From assembly GCA_025350985.1 (NCBI GenBank), contig JANXWU010000535.1:1-6255 (forward strand): DNA of 6,255 nucleotides. The letters are read 5' to 3'. The DNA is from Spartobacteria bacterium. GTDB taxonomy: Bacteria; Verrucomicrobiota; Verrucomicrobiia; Chthoniobacterales; Chthoniobacteraceae. Shown in pieces: positions 1 through 6,255 of the stretch. The notes below the pieces were generated by a model. It searched no databases. It saw only the letters and a list, made by a program, of their open reading frames with translations, and was not told the origin of the DNA. The position numbers and the translations under genes were made by a program. Position 1 is the first letter of the stretch. Every line of letters starts with the position of its first letter.

Positions 1-1848
1 ATAGACCGCCAGGAGAGTGTCAAAGCTGCTGCCTTGCGTGGTGAGGACGTATTGGCCGGTGGACGGCGCGGTCCAGGACCACCAGACCGAATGTCCGCCG
101 GGGTTGCCGGCGTGATCCGGCTCGCCCGTTTCCTTGGTCCCGAATTGATTCGAGCCGCCGATGTTAAAGAAAGGCCCGGTGATGGGAAGTGCGCCGGCGA
201 AGGAGTCATTAGTCGGTGGTGTGGTGACGATGAAGTCCGTGGCGCTGGAGGCAATGCCGAGCGGCGTAATGACGCCGATGGGACCCGTGGTGGCGGCGAA
301 CGGAACTAGCACCGTGATTTGAGAGTCGGAGTTGACGGTGAAGTTCGGTGCGGTCGTTCCGATGAGGCCGCTGAAATTGAACTTAACGGACGAGGTGCCG
401 ATGAAGCCCGAGCCATTGAGGATGACTTGGGTTCCCACGCTGCCGCTCGGAGGCGTGAAACTGTCAATCGAGGGACTAATGGTATTCTTAGTCCAACTCA
501 GCTGCACCGTTCCAGAATCCGGCCCAGAGCCTTGGTCGGCGCCATCGACGACGACGTAATAGACGACGCCCTTGGCCGCGGCAAAGGTCACGCGGCTCTG
601 GAGCAGGCTGTTGCCGATGTCGTCATTCTCTCCGCCGGGGACAAGGACAAGCTGATCGACGGCGAGTGCGCCGGGAGCGGTGTAAACTGCAAGCAGGGTA
701 TCGAAGTTACTGCCGATGGTATCAAAGCTAAAGGTGCCATCCGCCGGGGCGGTCCACTTATACCAGACGGATTTGCCGCCGGGATTTGCCGCATGGTCGA
801 ACTCATTGAGTTCCTTGGTGGCATTAGTGTTGTCACCGGAGACACTGCCATTGGGGCCGAGGATGTTTTGCGCGTTGGCAAGGTCGTCGTTGGCGTTCGG
901 GGGCAGGGGAACCACGATGAAAGCAGTGGCACTGAATCCGGTGCCGGCCGCGGCTGGGGGAATGGTATTGGTCGGAGTGCTGACGCTGATGGGGCCGGTG
1001 GCTGCGCCGCTGGGGACGACTGCGGTGATTTGATTCGGGGCGTCCACGCTGAAGCTGGCGGTCGCACCATTGAACTGCACGGAGTTAGCCGGGCTAAAGT
1101 TCGCGCCGCTGATGATTACCACGTCGCCGGGGCTTCCACTCGCGGGACTGAATCCGCTGATTGAAGGAGGCGTAACACTCTTAGACCACGTAAGCTTAAT
1201 CAAACCCGTCGCGCCGTTGTAACCATCCACGGCAATCCGGTAAACAAGGTTGCCCGTGGCATTGAAGGTAACCCGGCTGGTGACACTAAGTCCCGAGTCG
1301 TCGCTGCTGACGACGGGATTGGGCCGGATCACGCTCGGGCCCGTATAGATGGCGAGCAAGGTGTCGAAGTCGCTGCCCGCGGTGCTGAAGGTATAAGTGC
1401 CGGTGGCGGGGCAGGTCCAGTTATACCAGACGGAGGCGCCGCCTGCATTGCCGGCATGCTTGGACTCACCGGGTTCCTTGGTGGCCCCGAGATTGGTGCC
1501 GGCGACCATGCCGGCGCTGCCGGAAAGAAGGTAAACAAAGGGCACGGGCAGCTTGTTGTTGAAGTTGTCGTTGGCGACCGGAGGCACGACTTGGAAACTC
1601 GTGCTGCTGGTGCCTGAACCATTCAAGGTGTTGACAATCACCGGACCGGTCACAGCCAAGACCGGGACAGTTACCAAAATCTGCGAACCGGACGGGACGC
1701 TGAAGTTGGTCGCGGGCACCGTGGTCGCGCCCGTTCCGCTAAAGAGCACGGAGGTGGCGGCGTTGAAGTTTGAGCCGATGATGGAGACTTGGACATTGAC
1801 TGGGGCGGCGATGGGCGAGAAGCCGGTGATGATGGGGGCGAGGTTGGG
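1..1848 (-). repeat. Three tandem TIG-PPC domain modules in the peptidase C-terminal half
   Basis: After the catalytic domain the protein repeats a two-domain module. TIG domains (about residues 550-637, 774-866 and 1004-1094) each carry an F-S/T-P opening, a G-x-x-F strand and an ITxxVP...TGPI ending. PPC domains (about 641-772, 867-1003 and 1096 to the edge) begin ANDN/ANDD/TNDS and share ATKE/GTKE, HAGN or HAAN, SVWY or SVWW, WTAP-like and FDTLLAVY. The module spacing at the conserved tryptophan motif is 221 codons between copies 1 and 2 and 227 between copies 2 and 3. At DNA level, copies 1 and 2 share the 14-mer ttataccagacgga (1421-1434 and 758-771). TIG folds are immunoglobulin-like. 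PPC domains are beta-sandwiches often found at the C-terminal end of secreted peptidases and sometimes removed on maturation. More copies or a sorting signal may lie beyond the left edge. Confidence 0.85.
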
Positions 1849-3495
1849 AATGCCGTTCAGCGCGCTGGCGAGCAGGGCGACGTTGGGCGCGCCGAGGCCG
1901 GTGACCTTGTCGAAGTTTGCGCCGGCGGTGTAGCCGCCGTTGTTGCCCGTGACGATGTCGCGGAAGTTGGTGGTGTTGATCAGCGGATAAAGTTTGGGGT
2001 TTATGAAACCGAGCGGCGGCTGGCCGTTCAGGCGGCGCGCTTCGTTGATCAACGCACAAAAGCCGGCCCAAGTCGGGGCCGACCAGCTTGTGCCGCCGAT
2101 TTTGACCACGCCCTTGAGGGCCGTGCAGTAAATGTATGCGCCGGTGGCCGGGTCCGCCGCCGCGGCCACATCGGGCACGAGGCGCGAGTTGCCGGTAACT
2201 CCTGCTCCGGTCTGCCAGGCGGGACGGGTGAATTTGTTGCTGGAGCCGCCACCGCTGCCCGACCACGCGGTCTCGCTGGTGGTAGTGCCCGTGGTGACGG
2301 CGACGGTGAGCGAGGTGCCGCCGACGGCGGTGACATTCGGATCACTGGCAGGATAGGAAACGGTCGTGCCGAAACCGGGGAAGGACGAGCCGTCGTCGCC
2401 CGAGGAGACAAAGATGCTGACGTTCTGTGCGGTGATGGCGAGGTAGTATTGGGAGTCGGTCGCAATTTGTCCGGCGGAGACCGAGTTTTCCGGTGCGCCG
2501 AGGCTGATCGAGAGTTGATGGATTTGCGTCTGCGTTTGCAGATCGTTGACGATGCGTTGCAGTCCTTTGTCGAGATTGACATAGGACAAATCAGATGTCG
2601 CATAGACGCGAATCTTGGCCTTGGACGCGATGCCGCTGGTCCATTCGACGTCGAGTGATTCCTCCCCCTGCTGCGTGGGCAGTAGTCCGCCGGGGATGAC
2701 CTGCACCTTTTCGATATTGCTCAAGCTTTGGGCAATGCTGTTCGCCGTCCAAAATTTCTGCAAATCGCCATCGAGAGGAAAGGTGTCGATGAGGATGGCG
2801 ATCTTTTCGCCCGCGCCGTCAAAGCCCAGCGTGTGCGCGTTGTAGGCCTTCATGATTTCGCCAATCAAAAAAGGCGGCACGTTGCTGATGAAAGGGTTCA
2901 GCCCTGCCGCCGCGGACATCTTGACGGGATGGACGTGAGGTTGGAGGCCGTTGACCGAAAGCGTCACGGCCGCCACGTCCACCGGCAGACTGGGAATCGT
3001 GGTCGCCGACGTGTAAACGCCGTCGGTCACCGTGACCTTCGCGAACTGGACCTGCATCGCCTTTTGCACCTGGCCGACTGTGCCCGCCGCAAACAATCCA
3101 AGCCGGGTGTCGTCCTGGGCGGTGATGGTCAGATTTTCCGAGGCCGCCCAGCGCAAGACGGCATTGTAGTCTTCCCGGGTCGGGAAATATTTGTCCTGCA
3201 ATTCCCGGTAGGAGATTTGCTCGCCGGCGGCAATCCGGGCCTGAAGCTGTTCGGGGTTGCGCATCTTCAGCGCCACATGGAATTCGAGTTTTTCGTTCAG
3301 ATGCTCCGGGCGCAGCGCCTCGATTTTGGTCGCGGCATCGGCGGCCACGGGCCGGATTGCCTGAGGCATTCCGCGCCGCGCCACGGACGCGCCGAGAGCT
3401 GGCCAACTGAGCAGCGACAGGAGAAGAAAGGCGGTGGCTTTTTTCAAAAAAGCCGTCCGATGGTCACGACCGCTGCGGGAGGGGGGGAATGGCAT
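1..3495 (-). CDS. Secreted S53 (sedolisin/kumamolisin-type) peptidase with C-terminal TIG-PPC repeat array, 3' end outside window
   Basis: The reverse-strand frame is open for 1165 codons from ATG 3495 to the window edge with no stop, so the C-terminus is missing. Residues 15-35 are a signal peptide (Lys18-Lys19, then a leucine-rich core, likely cut after ALG). Residues about 55-190 match the pro-kumamolisin activation domain. The catalytic domain spans about 195-545: GEESLDVEW supplies Glu278 and Asp282, SSGDDGS supplies the oxyanion Asp367, and GGTSWSAP supplies the nucleophile Ser470. Their spacing agrees with kumamolisin. A calcium site follows: Asp513-Ile514 in FRDIVTGNNG, and Gly525/Asn527/Asp529 before VTGLGAPN. 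S53 enzymes are serine-carboxyl endopeptidases that self-activate at acidic pH by removing the prodomain; this one should act extracellularly. From about 550 come TIG1, PPC1, TIG2, PPC2, TIG3 and a truncated PPC3, an extension that kumamolisin itself lacks. No clear ribosome-binding site precedes ATG 3495. TTG at 3447 is an alternative start that gives a shorter, more typical signal peptide. The family call is firm; the start is less so. Confidence 0.93.
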   Translation of the reverse strand, partial: MPFPPSRSGRDHRTAFLKKATAFLLLSLLSWPALGASVARRGMPQAIRPVAADAATKIEALRPEHLNEKLEFHVALKMRNPEQLQARIAAGEQISYRELQDKYFPTREDYNAVLRWAASENLTITAQDDTRLGLFAAGTVGQVQKAMQVQFAKVTVTDGVYTSATTIPSLPVDVAAVTLSVNGLQPHVHPVKMSAAAGLNPFISNVPPFLIGEIMKAYNAHTLGFDGAGEKIAILIDTFPLDGDLQKFWTANSIAQSLSNIEKVQVIPGGLLPTQQGEESLDVEWTSGIASKAKIRVYATSDLSYVNLDKGLQRIVNDLQTQTQIHQLSISLGAPENSVSAGQIATDSQYYLAITAQNVSIFVSSGDDGSSFPGFGTTVSYPASDPNVTAVGGTSLTVAVTTGTTTSETAWSGSGGGSSNKFTRPAWQTGAGVTGNSRLVPDVAAAADPATGAYIYCTALKGVVKIGGTSWSAPTWAGFCALINEARRLNGQPPLGFINPKLYPLINTTNFRDIVTGNNGGYTAGANFDKVTGLGAPNVALLASALNGIPNLAPIITGFSPIAAPVNVQVSIIGSNFNAATSVLFSGTGATTVPATNFSVPSGSQILVTVPVLAVTGPVIVNTLNGSGTSSTSFQVVPPVANDNFNNKLPVPFVYLLSGSAGMVAGTNLGATKEPGESKHAGNAGGASVWYNWTCPATGTYTFSTAGSDFDTLLAIYTGPSVIRPNPVVSSDDSGLSVTSRVTFNATGNLVYRIAVDGYNGATGLIKLTWSKSVTPPSISGFSPASGSPGDVVIISGANFSPANSVQFNGATASFSVDAPNQITAVVPSGAATGPISVSTPTNTIPPAAAGTGFSATAFIVVPLPPNANDDLANAQNILGPNGSVSGDNTNATKELNEFDHAANPGGKSVWYKWTAPADGTFSFDTIGSNFDTLLAVYTAPGALAVDQLVLVPGGENDDIGNSLLQSRVTFAAAKGVVYYVVVDGADQGSGPDSGTVQLSWTKNTISPSIDSFTPPSGSVGTQVILNGSGFIGTSSVKFNFSGLIGTTAPNFTVNSDSQITVLVPFAATTGPIGVITPLGIASSATDFIVTTPPTNDSFAGALPITGPFFNIGGSNQFGTKETGEPDHAGNPGGHSVWWSWTAPSTGQYVLTTQGSSFDTLLAVY
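3436..3454. repeat. Perfect 19-nt palindrome at the 5' end of the peptidase gene
   Basis: GGCTTTTTTCAAAAAAGCC has two 9-nt arms that are exact reverse complements around one central base at 3445. It lies inside the peptidase frame, coding for residues 15-20 (A-F-L-K-K-A) at the start of the signal peptide, and it contains the alternative TTG start at 3447. A one-base spacer makes a full RNA hairpin sterically poor. As DNA it could be a dyad for a regulator, or it may simply reflect a Phe-Leu-Lys-Lys coding coincidence. There is no direct evidence of function. Confidence 0.5.
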
Positions 3496-3623
3496 AGGAT
3501 AAAATTTTGCCTATTCTAAAAGGCGCTGGCAACTTAGCAAGTCGTTTTTCGGCATTTTATGTTGTTTTTATGAATGCGAATCCGTTTGCTTGTCCTCTCG
3601 AAACCCCGATCCTTTTTCCCTCC
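3496..3623. promoter_or_regulatory. Divergent intergenic region with weak candidate promoters for both transcription units
   Basis: This 128-bp gap between the two divergent starts is visibly richer in A+T than the genes around it and must carry promoters for both directions. On the minus strand, TTGCTA (3535-3540) and TAGAAT (3513-3518) are separated by 16 bp and could be -35 and -10 boxes for the peptidase. On the plus strand, TAGCAA (3535-3540) and TATGTT (3558-3563), 17 bp apart, form a poorer match. An inverted repeat TTGCC/GGCAA (3507-3511 and 3528-3532) overlaps the minus-strand elements. An in-frame ATG at 3570 could extend the propeller protein by 18 residues, but would put a non-signal-like stretch in front of a good signal peptide. 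All boxes are consensus guesses; the sigma-factor preferences of this organism are unknown. Confidence 0.3.
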
Positions 3624-4915
3624 ATGAAACTTCCCGTCCTTCTTGCCGGCTTGCTCCTGTCCGTCGTTTTCTGCTCACAAAATTCCGCCGAAGCCTCCGA
3701 CTGGCCCGCCTATCGCGGCCCCAATCACGACGGCATCGTGCCCGACAAAATCGCCCCGATCAAATGGGGAGCCAGCGGGCCGGCGCAGATTTGGAAGGCA
3801 CCGGCGACGACTGGATTCAGTTCGTTCGCGGTCGCGGGCGGGCGTTCACACTCATGCAACGCAGCCTCGAAGGCGTGAACACCGAAGTGTGCGTGGCCTT
3901 TGACGCGCAATCGGGCAAGGAGTTGTGGGCGGCGCGTTTCGGCTACGCCAAATACAAAGGCGGCGGCGATTCGGGCACTTCGGATAACAAAGGCGGCGAC
4001 GGGCCGCGCTCCACGCCGGCGACCGATGGAAAGTCGGTGTTCGTGCTCGACTCGCATCTCGTGCTGGCGTCGCTGGACGCCGCCAGCGGGAAGCTCTTTT
4101 GGAAAAAAGACATCGTGGCCGAGCATGCCGGGCGCGTCATCGCTTGGGAAAACGCCGCGTCGCCGCTGCTCGAGGGCAACCTCATCTTCGTCGCGGGTGG
4201 CGGCGCGGGACAATCGCTGCTCGCGTTCAACAAAACCACCGGCGCGGTGGTGTGGAAAACCGGCGATGAAACGATGACCCACGCCACGCCCATTATCGCG
4301 ACCATGCTCGGGGTGCGGCAGGTGATTTTCTTCACCCAAAGCGGCCTCGTCTCCGTGTTGCCGCAAACCGGCCAGCCGCTCTGGCGCTACGCTTTCAAAT
4401 ACAACACCTCGACCGCCGCCTCGCCCGTCGTCTGGAACGACATCGTTTATTGCTCGGCGGGTTACGGCGTCGGCGCGGGCGCGTGCCGCGTGAGCAAAAG
4501 CGGGACTGGATTTGCCGCGACGGAAATCTGGCGCAAGCCCAACGACTTGATCAATCACTGGAGCACGCCGGTGGTGAAGGACGGCTATCTTTACGGCATG
4601 TTCAGTTTTAAAAAATACGGCGAGGGGCCAATGAAATGCGTCGAAATCGCGACCGGTGCCGAGAAGTGGTCGCAGCCGGGATTTGGTCCCGGCCAGGTGA
4701 TTCTCGCCGGCAACGAAGTGATGGCGTTGAGCGACAAAGGCGAATTGGTGCTCGTCGAAGCCACGCCGAAAGGCTACGCGGAAATCGCGCGGGCGAAGGT
4801 CGTCGGCGGCAAATGCTGGAGCACGCCGGCGTTCGCCAATGGCCGCGTCTTCGTCCGCAGCACGACCGAAGCCGCTTGCGTCGATGTCGGTGCGAGAGCG
4901 TCGGCCTCGCGTTGA
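3624..4915 (+). CDS. Exported PQQ-like (BamB-type) beta-propeller repeat protein, interrupted by a frameshift
   Basis: The ATG at 3624 begins a clear signal peptide (residues 1-24, Lys2, leucine-rich core, likely cut after AEA), then a mature end SDWPAYRGPN typical of exported PQQ-like propeller proteins. The frame from 3624 stops at 3876-3878 after 84 codons, but family-like sequence continues one frame back from about 3839 to the stop at 4913-4915. Joined, the product is about 430 residues. Propeller-blade signatures of the form LDxxTGKxxW are visible near composite residues 90 (CVAFDAQSGKELW), 148 (LASLDAASGKLFW), 199 (LLAFNKTTGAVVW), 243 (VSVLPQTGQPLW) and 339 (CVEIATGAEKW). I see no adjacent-cysteine ring or other hallmark of a true quinoprotein dehydrogenase, so a binding or scaffold role is more likely than PQQ catalysis. 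The substrate is unknown. If the shift is real, only a leaderless fragment from ATG 3854 could be made. The downstream propeller gene follows after 64 bp, suggesting one operon. Confidence 0.8.
3831..3850 (+). other. Frameshift site in the first propeller gene
   Basis: Up to about 3842 the frame starting at 3624 reads F-A-V-A-G-G-R, as expected for the family. From 3839 the -1 frame reads R-A-F-T-L-M-Q-R-S-L-E-G and continues intact for over 350 codons. The join falls in gcgggcgggcgttc, a GGGC-type short tandem repeat. Loss of one repeat unit (4 nt) or of a single base would both give this shift. The 3624 frame then runs only about ten more codons to TGA 3876. No classical X-XXY-YYZ slippery heptamer is visible, so indel mutation or a base-calling error is favoured over programmed frameshifting. 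Confidence 0.8.
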
Positions 4916-4959
4916 AGGCGTGACTTTGCCGCGAAAATTCCGTGTTTGCGCCGGGGGCA

Positions 4960-4979
4960 GGCGGCGACAAATTGCCGCC
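4960..4979 (+). promoter_or_regulatory. Hairpin directly abutting the start codon of the second propeller gene
   Basis: GGCGGCGA (4960-4967) pairs with TTGCCGCC (4972-4979) around a CAAA loop: six G-C pairs, one G-U and one A-U. The stem ends at the base before ATG 4980. No T-run follows, so it is not a standard intrinsic terminator. In mRNA it would hide the region where a ribosome binds, and no good Shine-Dalgarno sequence is seen elsewhere in the 64-bp gap. It could lower or regulate initiation, or be a chance product of G+C-rich sequence. Confidence 0.4.
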
Positions 4980-6236
4980 ATGCCCAATGTGCTTCGCCTC
5001 TTTGCGCTGGTTCTGGCGCTGCCGCTCGCGCTTCACGCCGGGGGAGAATGGCCGCAATTTCGCGGCCCCGGCGGAGAAGGCCACGCGGATGATCACGCCG
5101 TCCCGCTGACGTGGAGCGAAACGGAAAACGTGAAATGGAAAACGCCCATCGCCGGTGAAGGCTGGTCGTCGCCGGTGATTTCGGGGAACGACATTTGGAT
5201 GACCACCTCCCTCGACAAAGGCCAGTCGCTGCGCGCGGTGTGCGTCGATTTCCAGTCGGGAGCGATTCGTCACGACGTCGAGGTTTTCCACGTCGCCGCT
5301 CCCGATTCCAAACACGATCTCAACAGCTACGCCTCGCCGACGCCGGTGCTCGCCGGCGATTTGGTGCTCGTCGATTTTGGGCGTTACGGCGCGGCGGCTC
5401 TTTCGGCCAAAGACGCGCGCGTCCTCTGGCGGAATGAAGATTTGCAAGTCGATCACCAGACCGGGCCGGGGAGCTCGCCCGTGGTTTACCGCGACAAAAT
5501 GATCGTGGTGCGCGACGGCATCGACCGGCAGTTTATCGCGGCGCTGGATGCGCGCACGGGCCGGCTCGCATGGAAGACGGAGCGATCGGTCACGCTCACC
5601 AAACCGTCGAACACGCACAAGGCGTTCGGCACGCCGCTTTTGATTTCGGTGGCGGGCCAGGACCAGCTCATCTCCCCGGCCGCCGAGTGGCTCTACGCCT
5701 ATGCGCCGGAGACGGGCAAAGAACTTTGGCGCGTGCATTATCCGGGCTATTCCAACGTGCCGCGCCCGGTCTTCGGCCACGGCTTGCTTTTTGTGGCGAC
5801 CGGCTTCGACCGCCCGGAATTCTGGGCGATCAAACCCGGCGGCGACGGCGATCTTTCCGCCACCAACGTCGCTTGGAAAATCGTGACCGGCGCGCCCGCG
5901 CAACCTTCACCGCTGCTGGTCGGCGACCTGCTTTATTTGGTGAACGACAGCGGACTAGCCAGTTGTCTCGACGCCAAAACGGGAGAGATGAAATGGCGCG
6001 AGCGACTCACTTCCAAAAACGGCATCGGCGGCCAGTTCTCAGCCTCGCCGTTGTTTGCGAACGGGCGGATTTATTTCTTCGACCGACAGGGTTTAACCAC
6101 GGTGATCGAACCGCGGGACACGTTCCAGGTGCTCGCTCGCAATGAACTCGACGACGGCTTCATGGCCTCCGCCGCCGTCGCCGGCAGATCGTTGGTGTTG
6201 CGCACCAAAAAGGCGTTGTATCGCCTGGAAAAATAG
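4980..6236 (+). CDS. Exported PQQ-like (BamB-type) beta-propeller repeat protein
   Basis: The product is 418 residues. ATG 4980 was chosen because it starts a compact signal peptide (residues 1-20, Arg6, then a leucine/alanine core ending LHA). The open frame reaches back to 4839, but that extension overlaps the previous gene and is arginine-rich and not signal-like. The mature end GGEWPQFRGPGGEG is characteristic of exported PQQ-like propeller proteins. Blade motifs of the AxDxxTGxxxW type appear near residues 139 (AALSAKDARVLW), 185 (FIAALDARTGRLAW), 238 (LYAYAPETGKELW) and 326 (LASCLDAKTGEMKW), with more divergent blades near 85 and 281. The protein closes with ALYRLEK. It should fold as a propeller in the periplasm or at the cell surface. 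No lipobox, membrane anchor, haem motif or fused enzymatic domain is seen, so its partner or ligand is unknown. It is probably co-transcribed with the propeller gene 64 bp upstream and shares its architecture, but the two are clearly diverged rather than a recent duplication. Confidence 0.9.
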   Translation: MPNVLRLFALVLALPLALHAGGEWPQFRGPGGEGHADDHAVPLTWSETENVKWKTPIAGEGWSSPVISGNDIWMTTSLDKGQSLRAVCVDFQSGAIRHDVEVFHVAAPDSKHDLNSYASPTPVLAGDLVLVDFGRYGAAALSAKDARVLWRNEDLQVDHQTGPGSSPVVYRDKMIVVRDGIDRQFIAALDARTGRLAWKTERSVTLTKPSNTHKAFGTPLLISVAGQDQLISPAAEWLYAYAPETGKELWRVHYPGYSNVPRPVFGHGLLFVATGFDRPEFWAIKPGGDGDLSATNVAWKIVTGAPAQPSPLLVGDLLYLVNDSGLASCLDAKTGEMKWRERLTSKNGIGGQFSASPLFANGRIYFFDRQGLTTVIEPRDTFQVLARNELDDGFMASAAVAGRSLVLRTKKALYRLEK

Positions 6237-6255
6237 CAGCCTCCCCGCGCCAAGC

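Noticed and set aside
319..1164. Plus-strand open frame of 281 codons at the left end
   Set aside because: It is a shadow of the peptidase TIG-PPC coding region; the product is low in recognisable features and Arg/Gly/Ala/Asp-rich.
1789..2658. Plus-strand open frame of 289 codons
   Set aside because: It lies antisense to the S53 catalytic domain, whose active-site motifs are intact on the minus strand.
3624..3700. Possible lipoprotein signal at Cys17 of the first propeller protein
   Set aside because: The residues before the cysteine are V-V-F, and phenylalanine at -1 does not fit a lipobox. A signal peptidase I site after AEA fits better.
3831..3850. Programmed -1 ribosomal frameshift
   Set aside because: No slippery heptamer or obvious downstream stimulatory structure is visible, and propeller genes of this family are not known to use recoding. 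An indel is simpler.
4960..4979. Intrinsic terminator between the two propeller genes
   Set aside because: The hairpin is followed directly by ATGCCC, with no T-run, and lies against a start codon.
3725..4987. Long minus-strand open frame (420 codons) antisense to the first propeller gene, passing through the frameshift unbroken
   Set aside because: The translation is rich in Arg, His and Ala with no recognisable domain, while the plus strand encodes clear propeller blades. Long antisense frames are expected in G+C-rich coding DNA.
4608..5903. Long minus-strand open frame (431 codons) antisense to both propeller genes
   Set aside because: Same composition bias and no family resemblance; it overlaps well-supported genes along its whole length.

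Overview
The window is G+C-rich bacterial DNA carrying three protein genes in a divergent layout. All three encode exported proteins. The left 3.5 kb, read on the minus strand, is one very long open frame that runs off the left edge. It encodes a secreted sedolisin/kumamolisin-type (S53) peptidase followed by an array of alternating TIG/IPT and pre-peptidase-C-terminal (PPC) domains. The right 2.6 kb, on the plus strand, holds two consecutive genes for exported PQQ-like (BamB/quinoprotein-type) beta-propeller proteins. A fairly A+T-rich 128-bp gap (3496-3623) separates the two transcription units and must hold promoters for both.

The source is most likely a member of the Verrucomicrobiota, possibly near Pedosphaera/Limisphaerales, with Planctomycetota as the alternative. 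This is inference. It rests on the combination of large secreted proteins with TIG and PPC repeats, propeller proteins whose mature ends open with W-P-x-(F/Y)-R-G-P, high G+C and the lack of clear Shine-Dalgarno sequences. No rRNA or taxonomic marker is present.

Region by region: 1-1848 encodes the C-terminal TIG-PPC array of the peptidase, with the third PPC domain cut by the window edge. 1849-3495 encodes the signal peptide, activation prodomain and catalytic domain, with Glu278, Asp282, Asp367 and Ser470 in place. 3496-3623 is the divergent intergenic region. 3624-4915 is the first propeller gene, interrupted by a net -1 frameshift near 3837-3846. 4916-4979 is a short gap ending in a hairpin that abuts the next start codon. 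4980-6236 is the second, intact propeller gene. The last 19 bases are featureless.

The peptidase would act outside the cell or at its surface, probably at acidic pH, with the TIG/PPC array as spacer or binding modules. The two propeller proteins are predicted to be periplasmic or exported, with no visible catalytic cofactor site beyond the propeller repeats. A functional link between them and the peptidase is only suggested by adjacency. I see no mobile element, CRISPR array, RNA gene or clearly new multi-gene system. The points most worth checking are the frameshift, the modular architecture of the peptidase, and the 19-nt perfect palindrome at the 5' end of the peptidase gene.
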